Shown here in pieces: positions 56,175 to 64,000 of a stretch of DNA of 64,000 nucleotides. The notes under the pieces are model-generated. The model saw only the letters and a list, made by a program, of their open reading frames with translations. It made no database searches and was not told where the DNA came from. The stretch comes from Mycoplasmatales bacterium (GTDB lineage: Bacteria > Bacillota_I > Bacilli_A > Mycoplasmatales > Metamycoplasmataceae). The first letter of the stretch is position 1. Each line of letters starts with the position of its first letter. The translations under genes were made by a program, and so were the position numbers. Where the stretch lies: the NCBI GenBank assembly GCA_013215685.1, contig JABSQU010000002.1, forward strand, positions 1-64,000. The letters are read 5' to 3'.

Positions 56175-56999
56175 ATGAATAATAAAATAAAGAGACATTT
56201 TTATAATGGAGAACATTATTTAATAAATGAAGAGAATAAAACAGTTGAAATTCTTCCGGAGTTTTATCAAAAATTAAAACAAAAAAAATTATGAAATAAA
56301 TTTGGGTTTAAAAAAATTGGAGGATCATCAATTGGCGATGTTCTTCTTGTAGATCAATACAAATCTCAATTCATAGCATTTTGTAGAATGATGTGAATAG
56401 GAATTCCAATTTTAGATAGAAAATATGTTGATGCTGGGATAGCTATAGAACCCAAAGTAATTAATGTAATTGAAAAGATATCTAAAAAATCTGTTGAAAC
56501 ATTTGATCCAGTTGAATATAATTATGATTTTTTTAGTGATAAAGATGATGTTGTGGGCGGATTGCCAGATGGCTTTATAAAAGAAGACAATCTTTTAATA
56601 GAAATTAAAACTACAGGCATTAAAAATTTTGAAAAATGAGAAAAATGAGGTATTCCAGCAGCTTATCACAAGCAAGCACAACTTTATTCTTATTTAATGG
56701 GAGCAAAAAAATATGCAATAGTGGCAACTTTTTTAGAAGAAGAAGATTATTTGAATCCATCTGAATTTCCCATTAACAAGAGAATGGTCAAATCATGGAA
56801 ATTTGATTTAGACATCACCAAAACTGAAGACGATATTAAAAAAGTAAAAGAATGATATTATCAATTTACAAATCAAAGAATTTCCCCATCTTATGACTTG
56901 AAAGTTGATTCTGATATGCTCGAATGATTAAAGCCAAGAAACGCTAACGAGTGAGAAGAATTAAAGAATAAGTGAATTATGGAGGGAAAAATACAATAA
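56175..56999 (+). CDS. putative YqaJ/RecB-like nuclease
   Basis: A 274-residue protein of the mycoplasma MAGa7180-like family (from memory). KIGGSSIGDVLLV, AFCRMMW, AGIAIEPKVI, VGGLPDGFI and LLIEIKTTG follow the pattern of the YqaJ/lambda-exonuclease PD-(D/E)xK fold: Asp of LPDG and Glu-Ile-Lys form the metal site. It probably acts on DNA in recombination, or as a phage-derived exonuclease. TATAAT at 56163-56168, 6 bases before ATG. Its stop overlaps the next ATG. Confidence 0.8.
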
Positions 57000-58639
57000 T
57001 GAAAACTATAATTATCGGGGGAGTAGCGGTTGGAGCAACCGCAGCAATGAAACTCAGAAGAAACAGTCCAGAAAATCAAGTAATTCTTTATGAAAAAGGA
57101 TCTGTTGTTTCTTTTTCAAATTGTGGACTACCGTATGGAATTTTTAATGATGAAATTTCCTCAAAATTGGCCCCAAAAGATACAAGCAAATTAACAAAAG
57201 CAGGTATTGAGGCTTTTGTAAATCATGAAGTTATAGAAATTAATGAAAAAGAAAAAAAAGTTGTTGTTCGAAATTTAATAAATGGAGAAATTTTTGAAGA
57301 TAATTATGACAAATTAATTTTAGCAATGGGAGCAAAATCTCTAAATCTTCCAATAGAAGGTTTAAAAAATGAAGAAAATGTGTATTCTTTAAGAACATAT
57401 GATGATCTAAAATTAATTAATAAAAAAATTAATAATAGAATGAGAAATGCCCTTATTATTGGAGCGGGTTTTATAGGAGTAGAAGTTGCAGAAACACTTG
57501 TTAAAAATGGCTTAAATGTCACAATAGTTGAAATGAGTAATAATACAACTGGTTTTGATATTGATTTTTCTTCATTAGTTGATGATACTTTAAGAAATAA
57601 CGGTATTGACTTAATAAAGGGTGATTCATTAAGTAATGTTGATTCAAAAAGAAAAATAGCAACAACAAATAGTGGTATTGAAATTAAGTATGATTTTATA
57701 ATAACGTCTGGAATTAAGCCGAATATTGATATTTTATATGGCACAAGTTTAGAATTAGAACACAACAGATTTATAAAAACTAATAAATACATGCAAACAT
57801 CAAATAATGATATATATGCAGGAGGAGATCTTACTTTGACGCCGCACTTAATTACTGGAGAAAAGTCATATCAGCCATATGCTCTTAATGCAAAAAATAA
57901 TGGTAGATTGATTGCTGATCATATTTCAGGTCTTAAAACAAAAGGGCAATTTCGTTCTTCAGGAGCGTCAATTTATAAGGTTTTCGGAGTTCCATATGGC
58001 AAAGCAGGAATAACAGAAAATGAAGCTAAGAAATATAATATAAGTCATAGGATCATAATGCCTACTGTTAATTCATCTGCATCATATTTAAATGGAACAA
58101 AAAAATTAATCTTTAAACTTATTTTTGGTAGCGAAGATAAAAAACTTTTAGGAATACAAGCGCAAGGTGAGCATGCTGATAGATTAATCGATTCATTTGC
58201 TGTGGCAATATACTCAAACTTAAAGATTGAAGATTTAGAAGAAATGAACTTTTCATATCAACCACATTTTTCAACAACATTAAGCCCTCTAAATATAGCG
58301 GCTCAAATTGCTAAAAAAGAAGATGAAGAAGGATTCATTTCTGTTTGTCCTTTCAATATTCCTAAAGAAGAAGTGATTGTAATCGATGTAAGAAGTCCAG
58401 AACAACACGAAAAAGGAAATGTAAGAGGTTCAATAAATATACCCTTCAATGATTTTTCTGAAAAAACTTTGCCTCAAAATAAAAAAGCAAATATATATGT
58501 TCATTGTAATTCTGGATTTACTTCTACTCTTGCAGCTGCAAAACTAAAAAAAATGGGTTACAAAAATGTTTTCAATGTTTATGGGGGAAATAATTTGTAC
58601 CAATCCATGTACCGAAACTTAAAACCAAAAAAACGCTAA
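56999..58639 (+). CDS. CoA-disulfide reductase with rhodanese domain
   Basis: A 546-residue flavoprotein. KTIIIGGVAVGATAAMKLRR is the FAD-binding Rossmann motif; SFSNCGLPY carries Cys42, the single redox cysteine of CoA-disulfide reductase. A second Rossmann, ALIIGAGFIGVEVAETL, binds NAD(P)H. Residues about 450-546 are a rhodanese domain: VIDVRSPEQHEKG and VHCNSGFTST with active Cys503. It reduces CoA disulfides or persulfides and may handle sulfur stress. The start is ATG 56999 (TAATG overlap); a GTG at 56972 would lie inside the nuclease gene. Confidence 0.94.
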   Translation: MKTIIIGGVAVGATAAMKLRRNSPENQVILYEKGSVVSFSNCGLPYGIFNDEISSKLAPKDTSKLTKAGIEAFVNHEVIEINEKEKKVVVRNLINGEIFEDNYDKLILAMGAKSLNLPIEGLKNEENVYSLRTYDDLKLINKKINNRMRNALIIGAGFIGVEVAETLVKNGLNVTIVEMSNNTTGFDIDFSSLVDDTLRNNGIDLIKGDSLSNVDSKRKIATTNSGIEIKYDFIITSGIKPNIDILYGTSLELEHNRFIKTNKYMQTSNNDIYAGGDLTLTPHLITGEKSYQPYALNAKNNGRLIADHISGLKTKGQFRSSGASIYKVFGVPYGKAGITENEAKKYNISHRIIMPTVNSSASYLNGTKKLIFKLIFGSEDKKLLGIQAQGEHADRLIDSFAVAIYSNLKIEDLEEMNFSYQPHFSTTLSPLNIAAQIAKKEDEEGFISVCPFNIPKEEVIVIDVRSPEQHEKGNVRGSINIPFNDFSEKTLPQNKKANIYVHCNSGFTSTLAAAKLKKMGYKNVFNVYGGNNLYQSMYRNLKPKKR

Positions 58640-58648
58640 TGCGTTTTT
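58629..58648. terminator. bidirectional terminator
   Basis: AAAAACGC / GCGTTTTT stem with loop TAAT; like the serS palindrome, it contains the stop codons of both convergent genes. Confidence 0.85.
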
Positions 58649-60240
58649 ATTTTTATATTTTCGAGGATAATTTCTCAAATCAACAAATATATTGTAAGGG
58701 GTCAGACATATCCAAATAATTCTTGAAGATATAGTTTTGAATTTAACGCATCAATCTTGCTTCCTAATATCGATGTTCCCATAATTCCTAAAATTAAAAC
58801 AGTTCTTGTAACATTCACAAATAGAAATGCTATATTTGCTGCAGCTTCTTTTGAAATAGAAGGCAAAATATAATATCTTACTCTTCAGATGAAACTATAT
58901 CCTTGTTTCTCAAGTTGATTGATTTTTCTAATTTGAATATTATTTATTGATCTGACAAATTGTTGAGATAGAATTGTTATGCTATGTAAAGAAACTGCAA
59001 TAATCGATAAGCTTATTGGAGATATAAAGTAAGCATTTAAAATTCTAAATATTAAAAATATGGGAATGACTCTGATTATAGAAATTAAAAATTTCACAAG
59101 TAATGCTAAGTAACTATTAACAATTTTTTGACTTGAAAAAGCAGCTACAATTACAGAAAATATTGTAGTTATGAAAACAATTACGTAGCATTGCTTAAAG
59201 ATATCAAATAACATAAATCATGGATTTTCATTTGCACTAGATGAAGACCATGAAGAGATATTCGGATTAAATAATTGTTCTATATAATTATTAAATCCGG
59301 AAATTCTTGAAAAATTTCATTCAAGTTGTGATATTGAATAAATAGCAATTACAACAAAAAATATTGCTGTGATTATTTTTATCATTTTTCTATAATTAAA
59401 TAAATGATATTTTTTAGTAAAATTTGTTGTTTTATCAGACATTATATATTTATTAAACAATCATATTACCATTTCAAAAAATAAAACTACTATCAAGAGA
59501 ACCAACAATGGATATCCGATATTTTCATAATGTAATGGTATATTTGAATTTATGAATTCACCGATACCAATAATCCCAAGTGATCCAAGTAAAGTTGATC
59601 ATCTTAAATTGGATTCAAAACTATACAAAAAAAGTGAAAAAATTTTATCATTGCTTCTTCCAATTATTTCCTTATTAAAAGCAATTAATGGTACTTGACC
59701 TTTTTTAATTGACATTTTATAAGAAAATTTATTCGCAGTTTCAAACATATCTGTTAAATATTTACTACTTCACAATCATGTAAATCAAGACAATATTAGA
59801 GTGGCTGCTAATTCCTTTTCAAAGCCTTCTTGTGTTGCATATATAAAAATAATTACCGGGAAAGCTCTTAAAAAAATTATTATTGCTTTAATCAAATAAC
59901 TAATTTTTCTAAAAATTTCCTTTGTTGAAATCACAGATGTTAAAATTCCCAAAATAAAACCAATTAGTGTTCCTAACGAAACGATTCTAATAGTGACAAA
60001 CATATACTTTATTGAATTATTTAATATTGATGAGGAAGGATAATTTTTATCATAATTATTAAATGAAAATAATTTTGAAATATTTGAATTTATTTTTGAG
60101 CTTGCAAAAGAATTTGTATTTCAATTAAAAGAGGCCAGAAAATAAACAAAAATAAAAAAAGAAAATACAAAAAAAACAATTAACAATTTTGATTTAATTT
60201 TATAATTATTTATTTTCATGTCATGCATTTTTTTATTCAT
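58636..60240 (-). CDS. ABC importer permease (P69/PhnE type)
   Basis: A 534-residue protein with two fused permease units. The first starts near residue 80 (FVTIRIVSLGTLIGFILG) and contains LLGSLGIIGIGEFI; the second starts near residue 343 and contains TVLILGIMGTSILGS. The repeated Gly-rich turn is the EAA-like coupling region. It resembles P69, the permease of the M. hyorhinis P37-P29-P69 operon. It is the last gene of the operon. ATG 60240 follows GAGG by 6 bases. Confidence 0.85.
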
Positions 60241-61396
60241 CATTTACCTCAACAGGAAAATAGTTTTTATTTTTATCAAAAAAATCTTTTTCAACTTTTT
60301 TAATTATTTCTATCATGTGATTTAATTTTTCATCATTGATCGAGAAAATATAATTATTTTTTAAAATAGTTAATTGATTTTTCTCGAGATTGAATTTTCA
60401 AATCAAATGCGCTAAATCTCAATAATAAGAATGAATCATGCTTCATTCAAAATCTATTAAGTAAGCTCTGGAAGTTGAAAATATTACATTTTTTGAATTT
60501 AAGTCTCCATGAGACATGACTTTAATTTCATTATCAAAATAATTATCATATTCATATTCTTCTATTTCGTTTGACAAGTTGATTTTATGTATTTTATTGA
60601 TTTCTTTTATTAAATTTTTGAGATCATCATCAGTCAATTTTTCTTTTCTAGATCCAATATAGAACTTTTTTAAATATGCATTTTTATATTTTTTATAATA
60701 ATCTTTTTTATAATGTGTCTTACTTACAAAATTTAATTCTTTTTCGTTTGAAGAATTATTATTAAAATGAATTTTTAAATGAATATTATTATTTATGTAT
60801 GAAATGTTGGAACCATCATGAATATATTTTCCAAGTTTTGTGCAATTATTTTCTTCAAATATATTTAAAGCTACATAAGTTGATTTTAAAACATGATCAA
60901 AGAAAAGATTTCAAGATTGATTTACTTCGCTTTTATAATTAATTATATTTACTTTGCTCTTTTCAAGAATCTCTTGATATTTCTTTTTATTTAATTCTGA
61001 AATTTCTTTTTTATTTTTATAAAAAAGCGAAAGATTATTTGGAATTTTTTGTAATAAATTTATTTTTCAAGACAAACCAATGATTCATTTAAATTGAGTA
61101 GAATTTTTTACTATAAAATTCATTTGATTTGAAAATGCAAATACATAAATGGGCATTTTATAATTTTTTTTAATATATTCTAGCGAAAGTCTAACTGAGT
61201 CATTTGTCATTTCTCCTACAATAATAGAAGCAACAACAAAATTTTTAATTTGATTATTCTTTAGATGATCAAATATATTTATATCTTCGTTTGATTTTTT
61301 TTCTAAATTAAAAAATAAAAACAATGGAGAATTTTTCCCAATATCTCCTTCTTTTCACATATGTATATTTTTTTCTTTTAATTTTATTCTATTCAT
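60233..61396 (-). CDS. APH-fold small-molecule kinase with extra N-terminal domain
   Basis: A 387-residue protein. Near residue 292, MSHGDLNSKNVIF is the Brenner-type catalytic loop (HGDxxxxN) and YLIDFEWSMIHSYYWDLAH the DFE metal-binding site, as in choline, ethanolamine and thiamine (ThiK) kinases. The first ~120 residues are not part of that fold (FVVASIIVGEMTNDSVRLSL) and I do not recognise them. It overlaps both operon neighbours and is under the TPP riboswitch, so a thiamine kinase role is likely; choline kinase is the alternative. It is longer than typical ThiK (~270). Confidence 0.72.
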
Positions 61397-62096
61397 AAGC
61401 ACCTTTAATCTTATTTAAATTGCTATTATTGAATACTAAATCGAAAAAAATTCCTTTATTTTTTATTGCTAATACTCTATGCCCTTTTTTAATAATCTCT
61501 AAATCATGGGCTACAATAATTGCTGTGCTTTTACTTTTTAAAATAGCATTTATAACATCTTCTGAATTTTTTATATCTAAAGAAGAGGTTATTTCATCGG
61601 CTAAAATTATTTCCGAATTTTTTAAAAATGATAGTGCGATCTGAACTCTTTTTCTTTCTCCACCAGATAATTCTGACATCAAAGTTTGGGCTTTATTTTC
61701 AATTTTTAATTTAGCTAAAGATTTATATATTTTTTTTATATCATCATTTGTTGCTATGCCTAAAAATTTAAGAATTTTATTTTTGGGTTTCATGAGTCTA
61801 TATAAATTATTAAATACAGTTTTATCTTCTATAAAATCATCTATTTGACTTATTAACGATATTTTATTTGAAAGATTTCTTCTCTCCTTTTTGTTTAAAT
61901 TTCCAGTAATTTTATTATTGATTTTAACACTACCTTCTTGATAATTTTTAATTAAAAGACTATCTAAAATTGAAGATTTACCTGCTCCTGATTTTCCAAT
62001 CAAAAATATTTTTTCTCCCTTATCGATTTTTAGATTTATATTTTTAACAATTATTTCATTTTTATATTTTATTTCTAAATTATTTATTTCAATCAT
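61389..62096 (-). CDS. ABC importer ATP-binding protein (P29/PhnC type)
   Basis: A 235-residue ATPase. LIGKSGAGKSSILDSLL (Walker A), ISLISQIDDFI (Q loop), ELSGGERKRVQIALSF (signature), ILADEITSSLD (Walker B) and VAHD (switch His). It corresponds to P29 of the P37 operon and to PhnC. It drives uptake through the permease two genes downstream. Confidence 0.92.
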   Translation of the reverse strand: MIEINNLEIKYKNEIIVKNINLKIDKGEKIFLIGKSGAGKSSILDSLLIKNYQEGSVKINNKITGNLNKKERRNLSNKISLISQIDDFIEDKTVFNNLYRLMKPKNKILKFLGIATNDDIKKIYKSLAKLKIENKAQTLMSELSGGERKRVQIALSFLKNSEIILADEITSSLDIKNSEDVINAILKSKSTAIIVAHDLEIIKKGHRVLAIKNKGIFFDLVFNNSNLNKIKGAYE

Positions 62097-62098
62097 TT

Positions 62099-63226
62099 TT
62101 ACCTCATCACCTTTTCAAATTTTTTATATACTTCATTGTGCGAATCGGTGATTGATTCATAATTATAGTATCCAATTTTAGGTCCATAGGTGTCGTTATT
62201 ATTTTTTGCTAGATTTATGAAAGCTTCAGCAATTATTTTTCCTTCTTCATTATTAAAATTACTTCTAAAAAAACCAACGTCATATTTTATTGGTTCTGTT
62301 ACCATCAAAAGCTCGATTCTTTTATTTTGATCGGTAGTTTGGAATGGTTTATCAAATAATGCTTTATTGGTTCAAACAAATGATCCCTCATCATCAAAAG
62401 CTATTTTGTAATTTTCATCTTTTCCAATATCCTTTGCTTTTCCATTTTTATTTTTGCTAGGATTGTCTAAAAATTCTTGACTTAAAGTTTCAAAGGAATT
62501 TTTTCCAAAATGTTTTTTTAACAATTTTTCTTGTAGTATAAATTTCCCGCCACTTTTATTATTTCCATGAATTATCCCAAAACTTAAGAATTTTTCTCAA
62601 TTTTTATCATCTCAAGACTTTCTTATTTCCTTTAATTCATCATTATTTCCACAAATTAAAATCATCCCTCTATAAAAAGGAGTAAAGGAATTTTGGTAAT
62701 ATTTTTTATAAATTGATCCATCAAATTCAGAATTTGAAATATTTTGATAGTTTTTGAGAGATTCTGTTCCTAAAATAGCTTGTTGGTATAATGGGTCATT
62801 TTCTTTTCCATTTAAGTAATAATTTTCTCCCTTATCTCAAATAAATTTTTTTGTTTCCGTTTGCAAAAGAGGCAATAAATCTCCTTCTTTCGAGAAATTA
62901 TTTATAGAAGCTATAGATGATATTCCAAAGTCATATTTTCTATTTACTACATTATCAACAATTATATAGTCGTCTGATACATTGTTTTGGATATCGATTG
63001 ATACATGGGGTTTATCAATTTTCTTTTCATCAATTATTTTGTTAATTTCATTTTCTAATGCAATTTTAAATGCACCTTTATCAAAATTTAATTGTGTTGT
63101 TTTTAAATTTATTGAAACATTTTTATCTCAATTTGATGATTCTTGATTTGCTGAACACGAGACAATAAAAGCGAATGATGAAATCATTGGTATTGTTGTT
63201 CCAAATTTAAGAATTGTCCTTTTCAT
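62099..63226 (-). CDS. P37/Cypl-like substrate-binding lipoprotein
   Basis: A 375-residue lipoprotein. KRTILKFGTTIPMISS leads to the lipobox FIVSC with Cys24. The rest is a two-lobed binding protein of the phosphonate/P37 type. M. hyorhinis P37 (Cypl) is the closest model and binds thiamine pyrophosphate. Here the gene sits under a TPP riboswitch, which independently supports thiamine or TPP as ligand. Shine-Dalgarno GGAGG is 3 bases from the ATG. It is the first of four genes, each overlapping or touching the next. Confidence 0.85.
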
Positions 63227-63238
63227 TTTCCTCCATAT

Positions 63239-63335
63239 AAAAAGACATAAGCAAAGAACTCACTACGTAGGTATTATCCCAATCAGCTAATTAGAGTGCA
63301 TCTCAACCAGAAAATCTAGTGCCCCTGTCTTTTTT
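63239..63335 (-). promoter_or_regulatory. TPP riboswitch (THI element)
   Basis: The minus-strand leader of the P37-type operon contains, in order, GGGGCA, a hairpin CTAGA/TCTGG, TTGAGA (consensus CUGAGA) and TGCACTC, then GCTGATTGGGATAATACC and TACGTAGTGA, matching the consensus CUGAUCUGGAUAAUACC...GCGUAGGGA. The outer helix AAAAAGACA / TGTCTTTTT (63334-63326 with 63247-63239) encloses the whole aptamer and ends 4 bases before Shine-Dalgarno GGAGG (63234-63230). Binding of TPP therefore probably controls translation of the importer operon. Confidence 0.93.
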
Positions 63336-63337
63336 AA

Positions 63338-63343
63338 ATTATA
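63338..63343 (-). promoter_or_regulatory. P37-operon -10 box (TATAAT)
   Basis: TATAAT on the minus strand; transcription would begin about 63331, the first bases of the riboswitch outer helix. Confidence 0.75.
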
Positions 63344-63429
63344 TCATTTTCATTTGAATAAATTAATTCAAGAAAACAAATTTCCATTACAACAGTTTTT
63401 TAAATATTATTCAGAAATTTACTTATTTT

Positions 63430-64000
63430 TTACAACTCTAATTTTGTCTGATTCAAGTATTTTATTTCGAGACGATGTTGGCCATATAATCATGATAAAT
63501 ATTTCTCGGCTTCTTTTGGTGCATTAATACTGATATCGCCAATTACATATTTTTTTTTAATGAATATTTAAATGGTTTTGATTTTGTACAATATCTATTA
63601 TTTTCAATGTCAAATCCTATTCCATTCTTGAACTAAAAAAATCAGTTATATTAAAAAGAATTGGTGCATCACCAATTAAAACTTCAAAATTTACTTTTGT
63701 AATGATATCTTATTTCACTATAGAAATATGAATATCTATTTTATGACTAATTTTATGAGCATTAATATTACATAGAGTTCCTTCAATGTTTTCTTCCATG
63801 GCAACAGTAAGTGGTTTATTAGCATTTTTATATTGTAACTTCCTTAATATTATTCTTTCAATATCATTAGGGTTTTTCCTAGTATCTATTTCTAAAAGTG
63901 AACAATAAGCTCAAGCTATCTCTATGCTTTTAATGTTCCTTTCTGAATTTTTATCAGGAATGTTTATTACAATTGATGTTATTGCTAGTAACGACATAAT
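63430..64000 (-). pseudogene. broken gene, unidentified (possibly LicD-like C-terminus)
   Basis: Minus-strand reading from the window edge, after ATG 63997, gives about 95 codons (SLLAITSIVINIPDKN...), then a TAA near 63713; the same frame continues with DIITKVNFEVLIGDAPILF to another stop, and a frame change then gives GFDIENNRYC, KKKYVIGDISINAP and KEAEKYLSWLYGQHRLE, ending at TAA 63430-63432. The smooth continuity across one stop and one frameshift is that of a decayed gene. The final PKEAEKYLSWLYG weakly resembles the tail of LicD proteins. It may extend beyond the window. A sequencing error cannot be excluded. Confidence 0.5.

Noticed and set aside
56175-56999. YqaJ-like nuclease as evidence for a prophage
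   Set aside because: It stands between housekeeping-type genes, without other phage genes, and appears to be a common mycoplasma family.
1-64000. CRISPR arrays, insertion sequences or prophage
   Set aside because: I saw no regularly spaced repeats, no transposase or integrase motifs and no terminal inverted repeats flanking genes.

Overview
The window is a strongly A+T-rich piece of a mollicute chromosome, most like the Mycoplasma hominis group (Mycoplasmopsis/Metamycoplasma-type). TGA is read as tryptophan throughout: almost every long gene is cut into fragments under the standard code and becomes one intact frame when TGA codes for Trp. Gene content (dnaA/dnaN, rpmH-rnpA-yidC, gyrB-gyrA, P60/P80, the P37 operon, an FtsX-type efflux system) and the absence of rRNA, CRISPR arrays or insertion sequences fit a reduced parasitic genome. 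The species cannot be named from what I can see.

Layout. 0.1-5 kb: an alpha/beta hydrolase and a phosphocholine-decoration (lic) cluster: two LicD-family transferases, a LicC-type cytidylyltransferase, a LicA-type kinase and a PLP-dependent dehydratase. 5-8.4 kb: tilS, pth, trxA, proS. 8.5-13.8 kb: an operon of a defective-looking glycosyltransferase, an RDD membrane protein, PcrA/UvrD helicase and a protein I read as a degenerate GGDEF-EAL protein. 13.8-14.03 kb: a structured intergenic region. 14-18.2 kb: asnS, dnaN and dnaA on the minus strand, then oriC. 18.2-29.5 kb: plus-strand genes leaving the origin: rpmH, rnpA, yidC, mnmE, tatD, rsmA, prs, an S4 protein, gyrB, gyrA. 29.5-36 kb: a DUF402 protein, a secreted zinc metalloprotease, trmB, tsaB, tsaD, a HAD phosphatase and a polytopic membrane protein. 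36.3-39.7 kb: tRNA-Cys, tRNA-Arg, three tandem deoxynucleoside kinases, serS. 39.7-43.2 kb: surface proteins P60/P80. 43.3-50.4 kb: a LicD homologue without its acidic motif, an S1 protein, pgi, ftsH, an LtrA-type protein, rsmG and an orphan. 50.5-56.1 kb: a two-gene ABC efflux system with a 1,517-residue permease. 56.2-58.6 kb: a putative nuclease and a CoA-disulfide reductase/rhodanese. 58.6-63.3 kb: a P37/P29/P69-type ABC importer with a co-operonic kinase, under a TPP riboswitch. 63.4-64 kb: a broken gene.

How it fits together. Replication and translation housekeeping genes diverge from oriC. The lic genes imply that imported choline is phosphorylated, activated with CTP and transferred to surface glycolipid or sugar; no choline permease is visible. 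The TPP riboswitch marks the right-hand importer as a thiamine or thiamine-phosphate uptake system, and the embedded kinase probably phosphorylates what is imported.

Two starting modes coexist. At least 19 genes have a TATAAT box 6 (17 genes) or 7 (2 genes) bases before the ATG, which predicts leaderless mRNAs. Others have strong Shine-Dalgarno sequences, or overlap their upstream neighbour.
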